From an uncultured Prevotella sp. (lineage in GTDB: Bacteria > Bacteroidota > Bacteroidia > Bacteroidales > Bacteroidaceae), in contig CAKQCV010000064.1 of NCBI GenBank assembly GCA_934217675.1, positions 1-13,007 on the forward strand: 13,007 nt of DNA, in the 5' to 3' direction. This document shows positions 1-7,126 of this stretch, piece after piece. Numbering within the stretch: position 1 is the stretch's first letter; every line of letters starts with the position of its first letter. The notes under the pieces are model-generated. The model was not told where the DNA came from. It ran no database searches and was given only the letters and a program-made list of their open reading frames with translations. Both the position numbers and the translations under genes were made by a program.

Positions 1-662
1 AACATACTCCCTCCCACAATAGTTATATGGGTGGGAATGCGTTTGAAGCATTGGTTGGGGCAATGTATCTCGACCGTGGTTATGAGGCATGCATGCGATT
101 TATGGAAAAGCGTATTCTTGCCCAACTCATCAATATTGATAAAGTTGCCTATAAGGAGATAAACTTCAAGAGCAAACTTATAGAATGGTGTCAGAAGAAT
201 AAGGTAAAGCTTGATTTCAAGCTTATTGAGCAAAGCAAGGAAGGTAAAAACAGTCCTGTGTTTAAGTATCAAGTTCTTGTTGAAGGTCTTGAAAGTGGTA
301 TTGGTGAAGGTTATTCAAAGAAAGAAAGTCAGCAAAATGCCAGCAAGATAACACTTCAGCAGCTCAAGCGCAAGCCACAGTTTATTGATGCCGTGTTTGT
401 AGCCAAGGGCAACCGTACAAAAATGGAGGAAGAACCTGTACTTACAGTTCCTGATACAGAGCAGAAAACTGATTTTATCATTCCGCAAGTTAAAGATGAA
501 AAGCCTGTAGAAGTGTTTACTGATACTGTTGTAAGTGAGAAATCATCAGATGCAGTTGTATCAACTAAAGATGAATTTGACCTTTCTGATATAAAGACAA
601 CTCCGGCTAAAGTTTCTTCAGAGGATATAATTGCAGCTTCAATGGCTGAAGCATATAAATGA
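1..662 (+). CDS. rnc: Ribonuclease III, C-terminal part (5' end outside window)
   Basis: RNase III cleaves double-stranded RNA in rRNA, mRNA and antisense processing. The reading frame is open from base 3 to the window edge, so the ATG at 27 is internal and the N-terminal catalytic signature lies outside. Visible first is the end of the endonuclease domain, GGNAFEALVGAMYLD, which carries the conserved Glu (E. coli Glu117 equivalent). Counting from the Met at 27, a double-stranded-RNA-binding domain follows at about residues 44-115, with the typical end GYSKKESQQNASKITLQQL. After it comes a tail of roughly 97 residues, acidic and low in complexity, that is absent from the compact E. coli enzyme. 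The position equivalent to E. coli Asp114 is Asn here. Family assignment is firm; the role of the tail is unknown. A strong hairpin terminator follows 35 bases after the stop. Confidence 0.95.
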   Translation, partial: HTPSHNSYMGGNAFEALVGAMYLDRGYEACMRFMEKRILAQLINIDKVAYKEINFKSKLIEWCQKNKVKLDFKLIEQSKEGKNSPVFKYQVLVEGLESGIGEGYSKKESQQNASKITLQQLKRKPQFIDAVFVAKGNRTKMEEEPVLTVPDTEQKTDFIIPQVKDEKPVEVFTDTVVSEKSSDAVVSTKDEFDLSDIKTTPAKVSSEDIIAASMAEAYK

Positions 663-689
663 CATTCAGTTGCTTGTCATCTTGTTAAT

Positions 690-735
690 AAAAAAGTCTG
701 CATATAATAAAATAATATATGCAGATTCTTTTTTT
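690..735. terminator. Probable bidirectional intrinsic terminator after rnc
   Basis: A perfect 9-bp stem, TCTGCATAT (697-705) with ATATGCAGA (717-725), has an 11-nt loop. It is followed on the plus strand by TTCTTTTTTT (726-735) and preceded by six A residues (690-695), which become a U tract on the minus strand. It can therefore end rnc transcripts and also minus-strand transcripts arriving from the protease gene that stops at 946. Confidence 0.85.
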
Positions 736-945
736 ACATTATTATAGATTGTCAAATGTTTTTTTCAAGCAATAGCGTAAATAAAATATGGCTCACAAAT
801 CCTAAATTCCTGAAATTATATAGCCGTTAGCTTTCCGGATGAAAACCGTCGGCTTTACATGTGAAAGCCGTTAACGTTACCCATAAAAGAAGTAACCTTT
901 ATGATGTGGAGGAGTTATGGAATGCGTTATTGCAAGATAATAAGA
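736..945. other. Intergenic stretch between convergent genes
   Basis: This stretch lies between the rnc terminator and the stop of the convergent C1 protease gene. I see no credible gene: the only plus-strand start, at 901, reads 16 codons. Its one organised part is the cluster of palindromic GCCGTTA/GGCTTT units at 822-876, listed separately. Confidence 0.6.
822..876. repeat. Cluster of short palindromic GCCGTTA / GGCTTT units
   Basis: The octamer AGCCGTTA occurs twice as a direct repeat (822-829 and 866-873). A perfect 7-bp inverted repeat, CGGCTTT (850-856) and AAAGCCG (864-870), folds around a 7-nt loop, and a related unit GCTTTC sits at 830-835. The three related units within 55 bases look like a decayed or minimal interspersed palindromic element rather than chance, but no copy elsewhere in the window confirms this. 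No T tract follows, so it is not a terminator. Confidence 0.4.
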
Positions 946-1986
946 TTATAATACAATGCTATTTATCATTACGGCAATAGTTTTCAAGCGGGCATAGTCA
1001 AACGACATGTACATCAGTCCACCGTAAGGATTCCCGTTGCCCCATGAGTTTTTGCAAATAAAGAACTTGCGTCCGGATTTGTCGTGGGCTATCCCTATGA
1101 TTGCCATGCAGTGGTCATCGGTTGTGCGAAAAGTTTCAAATTGCCTTTGTCTCATCTCCGGTCTTGCTCCCCTTTGACTTTGTGGTACATCTGCTATGCC
1201 CTTTGCGAAAGAAAATCCCGGTTCACTTATATCTCCCTCCCAACATACGGGATGCCCGGTACGCAAGGAGCGTTCCATTGTTGCCATCATGTCGTTAAGT
1301 GTTACATTATAGAACTTCGCCTCATGGTGGTTGTCTGGTAAGTTAAACATCACCTTTTTGTTCATTGGCATGTGCGTAAAGCTTGTAAGTGGTAGATATT
1401 CTTCAGGCATACACACACTATGAGCAAATTCTATCGGCGAATACTCCATGCTATACATATATACCCGTTTTGGCATAGGGTTTATTCCCATGTCCAAGAT
1501 ATCATCGGCATATCGTCTTGCTTCTTTTATTCCTTTGCCCTGAATGGCCTTTGCCTTTATTGCAGTCTGCAGCTTGCGTGCAGTTACACTGAGATTATTT
1601 TTAGTGTGGTATGATTCATACGGCATTAACCCATATGCTTGTATGAGTCGTACAAGTTCTGGCATGACACCGCGCATGTTCATTGCCATTCTGCCTTGCG
1701 ACATATAGCACTTGTCAACCTGTTCTTTCAGCATCATTCTTGCCACATAGGCTGGCGATAGATTTACAGAGTCACCTCTCATTATATGTTCTGTTTCAAT
1801 AGTTGCAAGCATAGCATATGCCCAACACAAACTGCTCCTGCCTTGATTCTTTACAGGAGTATACGATAGTTTCACTTCATCTGTAAATTTGGATTTGTGT
1901 GAGCGTATCTTTACACTTTGTTGCGAGCAACTGTTTATTATAAAACTTGTTGCACATATAGTAATTATTGTTATCAGTCTTCTCAT
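946..1986 (-). CDS. C1-family cysteine protease, predicted lipoprotein
   Basis: A 346-residue papain-fold cysteine peptidase, closest in style to the C1B (bleomycin hydrolase/aminopeptidase C) proteins of Bacteroidales. The N-terminus is a lipoprotein signal: MRR, a hydrophobic stretch, then INSC with Cys20 as the probable lipidated residue. The mature protein would therefore be anchored in the envelope. The catalytic set is complete: oxyanion Gln48 in KNQGRSS, nucleophile Cys54 in LCWAYA, His292 in DDHCMAIIGIA, and Asn313 in KNSWG. A Met- and Lys-rich insert separates the two halves. The gene starts 5 bases after the stop of the ttcA-like gene and has a good Shine-Dalgarno (GGAGGA) inside that gene's 3' end, so it is the last cistron of a three-gene operon. 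The substrate is unknown; it could be a general envelope peptidase or an aminopeptidase. Confidence 0.88.
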   Translation of the reverse strand: MRRLITIITICATSFIINSCSQQSVKIRSHKSKFTDEVKLSYTPVKNQGRSSLCWAYAMLATIETEHIMRGDSVNLSPAYVARMMLKEQVDKCYMSQGRMAMNMRGVMPELVRLIQAYGLMPYESYHTKNNLSVTARKLQTAIKAKAIQGKGIKEARRYADDILDMGINPMPKRVYMYSMEYSPIEFAHSVCMPEEYLPLTSFTHMPMNKKVMFNLPDNHHEAKFYNVTLNDMMATMERSLRTGHPVCWEGDISEPGFSFAKGIADVPQSQRGARPEMRQRQFETFRTTDDHCMAIIGIAHDKSGRKFFICKNSWGNGNPYGGLMYMSFDYARLKTIAVMINSIVL

Positions 1987-1991
1987 TTTGT

Positions 1992-2726
1992 TTATTCCTC
2001 CACGAGTTTGCCTTCAGCCTTTAGTGCATTCCATATAGAGAATCGTGCCTCAGGAGCCATCTTTTCTATATTCTCAAAAAGTTTCGCAACATCAGAGCGA
2101 TGAGAATCTGTTTCGTAAGGGCATAATTTTTTTTGCTTCTGATATCCCGACAACTCGGCATATCTCTTTATGTCAGCTTCATTCTCCATGCATAATGGTC
2201 GTATGATAGTTATTGGCATTTTGCGCATCTTCAGTTTGGCAGGCATAGTTGAGAAATGCCCTTGAAAGATTTGGTTCATTAAAGCTGTATGTATAATATC
2301 GTCCATGTGATGCCCCAATGCAATTTTGTTGCATCCCAGTTCTTGTGCTTTAATGAAAATTTGCTTGCGTCTATTCCATGAGCATAGGAAACATGGCGAT
2401 TTACGATTGTCTGTAGACATGTCGAACCCTGTAGATACGATGTGTAGTGGCACATCAAACTGTGCAGCAAACTCCTCCAGATATTTCGTGTCGCTTTCAT
2501 ATTTGATGTTGTCCATTCTTATATGAATAGCCTGCACTTTTATGTGTGGTTTGCTGATGCGCATCTTTTTGCCCATCATTTCAAGTAGGAACAGCGAATC
2601 TTTTCCACCAGAGAGGGCAACAAGGATGTTGTCGCCTTCCTCAATAAGTCCAAACTCTGATATTGCTTTTCGAAAGTGACGTGAAAGCTTAGCTTCCAAT
2701 TTTTGTTCTTCTGTAGGGATAGGCAT
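1992..2726 (-). CDS. TtcA-like PP-loop ATPase, probable tRNA 2-thiolation enzyme
   Basis: A 244-residue N-type ATP pyrophosphatase of the TtcA/TilS superfamily. The PP-loop SGGKDS is at residues 39-44. The CxxC pair Cys112/Cys115 and a third Cys202 (in KLCPYE) match the three-cysteine pattern that in E. coli TtcA binds an iron-sulfur cluster for 2-thiocytidine formation at tRNA position 32. GHHMDD at 138-143 is also typical. The protein is shorter than E. coli TtcA (about 310 residues), so I call it TtcA-like; other group members thiolate other tRNA positions. The start has no obvious Shine-Dalgarno and lies 9 bases after the DUF486 stop. The following protease gene begins 5 bases after this stop, so co-transcription is likely. 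Confidence 0.87.
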   Translation of the reverse strand: MPIPTEEQKLEAKLSRHFRKAISEFGLIEEGDNILVALSGGKDSLFLLEMMGKKMRISKPHIKVQAIHIRMDNIKYESDTKYLEEFAAQFDVPLHIVSTGFDMSTDNRKSPCFLCSWNRRKQIFIKAQELGCNKIALGHHMDDIIHTALMNQIFQGHFSTMPAKLKMRKMPITIIRPLCMENEADIKRYAELSGYQKQKKLCPYETDSHRSDVAKLFENIEKMAPEARFSIWNALKAEGKLVEE

Positions 2727-2735
2727 AATCTGATA

Positions 2736-3104
2736 TTATTTCAAAAAAACAAGATATACGGCAAGAATAAGGCATCCGAATGCGAGATAATGATTCCAAT
2801 GCAGTCCTTGATTGCTAAACATCAAGTTTATTATTGCTGTAAAAACTATTAGGCTGACGCACTCTTGTATTACTTTTAGTTGTACAAGAGTGAACGGCCC
2901 TCCATTATCGACAAACCCTATTCTGTTGGCAGGGACTTGGCAGCAATATTCAAAAAAGGCGATTGCCCACGAGAAGGCTATGACCCCGAATAATGGCCAG
3001 TTGCTACTTGTTCCAGTTTGTTGCAGCTTTAGATGCCCATACCAGGCAAGTGTCATGAATATATTACTTGCAATGAGCAGTAGTATCGTGTATAATCCGT
3101 TCAT
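2736..3104 (-). CDS. DUF486 / DMT-superfamily small membrane protein
   Basis: A 122-residue integral membrane protein with four predicted helices (about residues 3-21, 36-53, 76-96 and 104-121). The central signature, NRIGF followed by NGGPFTLVQLKVIQE at residues 60-81, is characteristic of DUF486, a half-size relative of drug/metabolite transporters. Four helices suggest it works as a dimer, as the SMR proteins do, but no substrate is known and none can be read from the sequence. It is the first gene of the minus-strand operon with the TtcA-like enzyme and the lipoprotein protease. The divergent intergenic region upstream contains a fair minus-strand promoter element at 3131-3138. Confidence 0.87.
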   Translation of the reverse strand: MNGLYTILLLIASNIFMTLAWYGHLKLQQTGTSSNWPLFGVIAFSWAIAFFEYCCQVPANRIGFVDNGGPFTLVQLKVIQECVSLIVFTAIINLMFSNQGLHWNHYLAFGCLILAVYLVFLK

Positions 3105-3130
3105 AGTGGCTATTAGTATAATTATTTATG

Positions 3131-3138
3131 CAAAATTA
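3131..3138 (-). promoter_or_regulatory. Candidate -7 element for the DUF486 operon
   Basis: Read on the minus strand this is TAATTTTG, a match to the Bacteroidota -7 consensus TAnnTTTG, 27 bases before the DUF486 start. No TTTG -33 element stands at the expected distance, so the call rests on the -7 match and its position alone. Confidence 0.45.
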
Positions 3139-3175
3139 CTTGTTTTTTTTTATTCTTGTCCTAACCCTTTGGTTA

Positions 3176-3195
3176 AATATTGCAACGACAATATT
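3176..3195. promoter_or_regulatory. Inverted repeat in divergent promoter region
   Basis: A perfect 7-bp inverted repeat, AATATTG (3176-3182) and CAATATT (3189-3195), with a 6-base spacer. It lies between the two divergent candidate promoters (3131-3138 minus, 3225-3257 plus), where an operator for either or both would be expected. AT-rich 7-mers pair by chance fairly often, so this is tentative. Confidence 0.3.
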
Positions 3196-3224
3196 GAAAC
3201 AAGTGTTAATGTGTATCGTTTTAT

Positions 3225-3257
3225 TTTGGAAATAAAACTTTTTGTCTAATATATTTG
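3225..3257 (+). promoter_or_regulatory. Bacteroidota-type promoter for the exported-protein pair
   Basis: TTTG at 3225-3228 and TATATTTG at 3250-3257, separated by 21 bases, fit the Bacteroidota sigma-ABfr pattern (TTTG, 19-21 bases, TAnnTTTG). Transcription would start near 3263, giving a leader of roughly 90 bases before the ATG at 3352. Confidence 0.65.
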
Positions 3258-3272
3258 TTGATAAGAAAGATA

Positions 3273-3307
3273 TTTGCTTGTTTTGTAAACGAAATGAAAC
3301 AAACAAA
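3273..3307 (+). promoter_or_regulatory. Inverted repeat in the leader of the 3352 gene
   Basis: TTTGCTTGTTT (3273-3283) pairs with AAACAAACAAA (3297-3307) over 11 positions with one C-A mismatch and a 13-base loop. It lies in the predicted 5' leader and has no T tract, so it is a possible mRNA structure or protein site rather than a terminator. Confidence 0.3.
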
Positions 3308-3351
3308 TCCCGGGATAGAGAAAACTTTATTAGAACAAAAAAGAAACAGCT

Positions 3352-3753
3352 ATGAGGAAATTAATTTTATTATTGTCGCTAATTACATGTGTGACGTCTG
3401 TAGATGCAGAAGAATATCAGTATCTTTCATTTCAAGAGTCAAACGGAAATGTTGTATCGTTTGGCATAGAATCATTGACAATGAGTATTTCTGATGGTAA
3501 GCTTTTGGTTGAGAATAGCGATGAGAGCAGAACATTTGAACTTAGTAGTTTGTCTAAGATGTTTTTTGCCACAGATGCATCTGGAATTAATGAGTTGGAA
3601 ACTGTTGCGAATGGCGGAAAGAAACAGGTCTATAATGTATCGGGTGTTTATGTCGGAAGTTTTGATAGCCTTTCTGATGTAGGAACTAAGCTTGGCAAAG
3701 GTCTGTATTTGGTAAAGGATAATAACAACACAACAAAAATAGTATTGAGATGA
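3352..3753 (+). CDS. Small exported protein of unknown function, coupled to the beta-helix protein
   Basis: A 133-residue protein with a clear Sec signal peptide (MRKLILLLSLITCVTS, cleavage probably after Ala19). The mature part begins with a short segment of the type 'sequence used in expression of structural state', QYLSFQESNGNVVSFGIESL, followed by FELSSLSKMFF. This segment style recurs at the N-termini of many secreted Bacteroidales proteins. The C-terminus, VYNVSGVYVGSF then KGLYLVKDNNNTTKIVLR, resembles the C-terminal beta-sandwich (Por/T9SS-like sorting domain pattern: V-Y-N-x-x-G, then KG-x-Y-x-V, then K-I-x-L). I do not recognise a named family and assign no function. Its stop overlaps the start of the next gene (ATGA), implying translational coupling and related roles. 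Confidence 0.78.
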   Translation: MRKLILLLSLITCVTSVDAEEYQYLSFQESNGNVVSFGIESLTMSISDGKLLVENSDESRTFELSSLSKMFFATDASGINELETVANGGKKQVYNVSGVYVGSFDSLSDVGTKLGKGLYLVKDNNNTTKIVLR

Positions 3754-5681
3754 AACGGATTTTTATACTCGCCATGGTTTTGGTGATGACATTCGTCACA
3801 GTCATGGCACAGACGCTTAATGTTGTGATAGGAAATGTAACTTATGCTATTCCTTCATCGCAAGCTGGTGATATGATATATCAAAATGGAGAAATGCTGA
3901 CAATCATGGGCAAGACTTTTCTTGCGAGTGATATAACAAAGATGTATGTAGACAAAACAAAAGTAACGGATAATACTGTTACAGTGGCATATAATGGGGC
4001 TTCTGCAAAAGTTGTTGTGGCAGGAAATATCGCACAATATGTGTCTGCTACAGTATCTGGGGCACATGTAGCAATTACCCAAAGTAGTGAAGTCGGTGAT
4101 GATACATGTGGAGAAATAGTATATACTCTTTCTGGTACATCTGCTGATGGAGAATTCACAATGGAAGGTTCATATAAGGCAACAGTTGAACTTCGTGGAC
4201 TTGTCCTTACAAATCCGTCAGGTGCTCCGATAAATATTGAAAACGGCAAGCGTATCGAGCTGAGTGTGAAAAAAGATACGGAAAACACATTGACAGATGG
4301 TGTTTCGGGGTCACAGAAAGGATGTGTGATTTGCAAAGGGCATTTAGAAATAAAGGGAAAAGGTGTGCTTAATATTTATGGAAATGCTGCCAATGGCATA
4401 TACTCAAAAGAGTATGTAGAGATGAAAAACTGTACGCTGAATATTCTTTCAGCTGTGAAAGATGCAATCAATTGTAGTCAATATTTCCTTATGGAGAGCG
4501 GGACGCTTAATGTTTCCGGCGTTTCAGAAGATGGAGTACAGGTATCATATAAAGATGATTCCGACCGTGAATCTGAAGATACAGGAAGTATCACAATCAG
4601 TGGTGGCACAATAAATATTGCGGTCACAGGCACGGCAACAAAAGGCTTAAAGGCTGAGGGCGATGTAGTGATTTCCGCTGGTGACGTTACTGTAACTGCA
4701 ACAGGTGGAGGAAAATGGGATGCTGATGCATCAAAGACAAAATCTTCAGCATGTATAAGTGCCGACGGAAAAGTGCAGATTGATGGAGGTACTTTGTCGC
4801 TGGCAACCTCTGGCAGTGGAGGTAAGGGTATTGGATGTGACGGTGAACTTATCGTGAATGGTGGAAATATCTCTATAAGCGCAACTGGTGGAATGTTTGC
4901 TTATGTGAATGGTACGGTGTATGATAACTATACAGGAAACACAGATTACTTGTCAAGCGACCAAAAATCATCGCCGAAAGGAATAAAAGCAGGTGGCAAC
5001 GTTACGGTAAATGGTGGCGAGATAAATGTTGCAACCACAGGAAACGGTGGCGAGGGGATTGAGAGCAAGGATGTTTTAACAATAAATGATGGAACAATTG
5101 TGGTCAACTCTTATGATGATGCAATAAACTCATCAAGCCATATGTATATAAAAGGTGGTGACGTCACAGTTGTATCAAGTAATAACGATGGACTTGATTC
5201 TAATGGTAATATGTATATACAAGGTGGTGTGATACGTGCGTTCGGAACCTCATCGCCAGAGTGTGGTATAGATGCCAATGAGGAAGACGGATATTCTGTC
5301 ATTTTCACGGGAGGAACTTTGCTTGCCGTTGGAGGCGGAAACTCAGTGCCAAGCACGTCAGAATCCACTCAGCCATATGTAACAGGCAGTATGACAGTAA
5401 CTGCTGGAGAGGAGATAACATTAAAGGATGGAAATACGGTGCTTGCAACATTTGTGGTTCCAAGTAATTACTCTTCGTCAGGAAATGGTGGCGGTATGCA
5501 TGTCGGTGCTGCTCCGGGTGGTCCAGGTGGTGGCGGAAATTTCGGTCGTGGAAGCTCTGTGCTTGTAAGTTGCGCTAATTTATCTTCGGGAAGTAGTTAC
5601 ACATTGGTGTCTGGAACGTCTTCTTCAACAGTAAAGGCAACTCTAATTGGTGGAAACAGTGGAGGTGGCCGTCCTTGGTAG
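3750..5681 (+). CDS. Cthe_2159-type carbohydrate-binding beta-helix protein
   Basis: A 643-residue secreted protein. The signal peptide is MKRIFILAMVLVMTFVTVMA, with likely cleavage before Gln21. Residues about 22-105 form a lead-in region similar in style to the upstream small protein (a segment containing ITKMYV). From about 129 to 545 run repeated short beta-strand units with recurring Gly-Ile/Leu-Lys/Asp and 'NGG' turns, for example KGIKAGGNVTVNGGEINV and NDGLDSNGNMYIQGGVI. This is the pattern of the Cthe_2159 (formerly DUF4353) right-handed beta-helix family, whose founder from Clostridium thermocellum binds cellulose and pectin. A Gly-rich segment (about 577-600) and a final small beta region follow, ending GGGRPW. 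I expect a surface or secreted polysaccharide-binding protein; ligand and any lyase activity are unknown. It overlaps the preceding gene by four bases. Confidence 0.87.
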   Translation: MKRIFILAMVLVMTFVTVMAQTLNVVIGNVTYAIPSSQAGDMIYQNGEMLTIMGKTFLASDITKMYVDKTKVTDNTVTVAYNGASAKVVVAGNIAQYVSATVSGAHVAITQSSEVGDDTCGEIVYTLSGTSADGEFTMEGSYKATVELRGLVLTNPSGAPINIENGKRIELSVKKDTENTLTDGVSGSQKGCVICKGHLEIKGKGVLNIYGNAANGIYSKEYVEMKNCTLNILSAVKDAINCSQYFLMESGTLNVSGVSEDGVQVSYKDDSDRESEDTGSITISGGTINIAVTGTATKGLKAEGDVVISAGDVTVTATGGGKWDADASKTKSSACISADGKVQIDGGTLSLATSGSGGKGIGCDGELIVNGGNISISATGGMFAYVNGTVYDNYTGNTDYLSSDQKSSPKGIKAGGNVTVNGGEINVATTGNGGEGIESKDVLTINDGTIVVNSYDDAINSSSHMYIKGGDVTVVSSNNDGLDSNGNMYIQGGVIRAFGTSSPECGIDANEEDGYSVIFTGGTLLAVGGGNSVPSTSESTQPYVTGSMTVTAGEEITLKDGNTVLATFVVPSNYSSSGNGGGMHVGAAPGGPGGGGNFGRGSSVLVSCANLSSGSSYTLVSGTSSSTVKATLIGGNSGGGRPW

Positions 5682-5753
5682 ATGTATAATTTTTTTATAA
5701 GATCCTTAATAACTAAAACTAAAAGATGTTGGTATTAGAGCAAATTGCTCTTT

Positions 5754-5791
5754 GTCCAGTCGTTATCGTGATGATAATGACTGGATTTTTT
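5754..5791. terminator. Intrinsic terminator between convergent beta-helix gene and recX
   Basis: TCCAGTCGTTATC (5755-5767) pairs with GATAATGACTGGA (5773-5785) in a 13-bp stem with one G-U wobble and a 5-nt loop, followed by TTTTTT (5786-5791). It ends plus-strand transcripts 73 bases after the beta-helix gene. It abuts the recX stop, so it may also help end the opposite transcript. A smaller palindrome, AGAGC/GCTCT (5737-5751), lies just upstream. Confidence 0.85.
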
Positions 5792-5793
5792 AT

Positions 5794-6285
5794 TTAAGTC
5801 TGTTCGCTTTCTGTAAATATACTTGTAAGACAATCTCTGATTTCATCTATATCATATCCTCTGCCCATGGCAAAGCGTATGAGTTTGCAGTTTAATTCAT
5901 AGTCGTTTTTTGCTTTTACACTTTTTAGCTTTGCTTTTAAAAGAGGCAAGAGGGCTTCTTTAAAATCTATTTCCTCAATTTCATCAAGCACACGTCGTCT
6001 TATGTCTTCGTCAATATGTTTCATGTAGAGCGCTTGATCAACCTTTCTTTTCCCCCATTTGTTATAACGCACCTTATCGTTGGCAAAGGCTCGTGCAAAA
6101 CGTTCTTCGTCAATATATCTCCCTTTTACAAGAGCTGCGATTATGTTGGCTTGTGTTTGTTCATCAAGTCCCCAACGTCTCATCCTTTCCTGCATTTCAA
6201 ATACACAGTGCTCAGAACGAGAACAAAGAGCTCCAAGTTTGAGCAAGGCTTCTTGCTCTGTCATTTCCTTTACCTTTTTCTGCAT
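5794..6285 (-). CDS. recX: Regulatory protein RecX
   Basis: RecX binds RecA filaments and limits their growth and strand-exchange activity. The 163-residue protein is helical throughout, with the RecX repeats visible: LLKLGALCSRSEHC then QERMRRWGLDE near the N-terminus, YIDEERFARAFANDKVRYNKWG (about 57-78), and a third repeat ending KLIRFAMGRGYDIDEI before the C-terminus. Length is normal for the family. Two starts are possible. ATG at 6285 overlaps prmC by 16 bases and has AGGA upstream; ATG at 6264 (Met8) sits 5 bases after the prmC stop with AAAGG close by and matches the usual family N-terminus. I give the longer frame. Either way recX is translated from the prmC transcript. No lexA-type box is apparent to me. 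Confidence 0.9.
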   Translation of the reverse strand: MQKKVKEMTEQEALLKLGALCSRSEHCVFEMQERMRRWGLDEQTQANIIAALVKGRYIDEERFARAFANDKVRYNKWGKRKVDQALYMKHIDEDIRRRVLDEIEEIDFKEALLPLLKAKLKSVKAKNDYELNCKLIRFAMGRGYDIDEIRDCLTSIFTESEQT

Positions 6286-7106
6286 ATCGTGTTCCTTTCC
6301 TTTCCATATATATCTGTAATTGTAGTTATGTCAGTGAATCCAAGTGATTCCAGCATCTTTTCTGTGTCTCTTGCATATATCGGATTTATTTCAAAAAATA
6401 GCCATCCGTTTCGCTTTAATGCAGACCATGCATATTTCGCAATTGACCGGTAAAATAGAAGAGGGTCATCATCAGGCACAAAAAGTGCGAGACTGGGTTC
6501 ATAGTCAAGCACATTCCTCTCCATAGTTGCGATTTCTTTCTTGCATATATAAGGCGGATTACTCACAATAGCATTCCATTTTCCTGTTTCAGGTGGTATG
6601 GATAAGGCGTCTTGTTTTACAAATTTTACTGTGGCAGATAAAGCATTCGCATTTTCTTTAGCAATACGTAAAGCTTTATCCGAAATGTCCCATGCATAGA
6701 CATTTGCATTAGGCACATTTAATGCAAGAGTAATGGAAATACAACCGCTGCCAGTACCTATATCAAGAATGTAAGGAGCATCTTCGCAAGATATGCGCTT
6801 GATGATCTCATCACAGAGTTGCTCTGTTTCTGGGCGTGGAATCAAGACCCCGGGTTCAACATGAAACATGTTGCCAAAGAATGAAGCTCTGCCGGTAACG
6901 TATTGTACAGGTTCCATCTGCTCAAGTCGTAGAATGTCTTTCTCTAGATTTTTAAGCTCATTGTGTGTTATATTCTCCACAGCTCCACATAAGACATCAG
7001 TGAAAGACATCCCATACAAATCTTCAAGCAGAAATCGTGTTATTGCTTTTGCTTCCCTTTCTCCATATTTAGTGGCGAGTCTTCGCCATATATCATTATA
7101 TGTCAT
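6270..7106 (-). CDS. prmC: Peptide chain release factor N5-glutamine methyltransferase
   Basis: PrmC methylates the Gln of the GGQ motif in release factors RF1 and RF2, using S-adenosylmethionine. With the start at 7106 the protein has 278 residues, the usual size. Visible are the N-terminal helical substrate domain, PVQYVTG (66-72), RPETE (91-95), the SAM-binding DIGTGSG (115-121) and the catalytic NPPY (183-186). An in-frame ATG at 7157 would add 17 residues, but it falls inside the -33 box of an excellent promoter (7127-7158), so that version would not be transcribed; the shorter start leaves a leader of about 15 bases. The added residues also do not look like the family N-terminus. recX follows in the same transcript, and metG is divergent. 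Confidence 0.93.
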   Translation of the reverse strand: MTYNDIWRRLATKYGEREAKAITRFLLEDLYGMSFTDVLCGAVENITHNELKNLEKDILRLEQMEPVQYVTGRASFFGNMFHVEPGVLIPRPETEQLCDEIIKRISCEDAPYILDIGTGSGCISITLALNVPNANVYAWDISDKALRIAKENANALSATVKFVKQDALSIPPETGKWNAIVSNPPYICKKEIATMERNVLDYEPSLALFVPDDDPLLFYRSIAKYAWSALKRNGWLFFEINPIYARDTEKMLESLGFTDITTITDIYGKERNTICRKR

Positions 7107-7126
7107 GACGTTAATTTTAAATAATG

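Noticed and set aside
2812..3249. 145-codon plus-strand frame across the DUF486 gene and divergent promoters
   Set aside because: It is the antisense of a recognised membrane protein gene and runs through both candidate promoters.
3255..3494. 79-codon frame overlapping the start of the exported small protein
   Set aside because: It begins inside the -7 promoter element and overlaps the signal-peptide gene in another frame.
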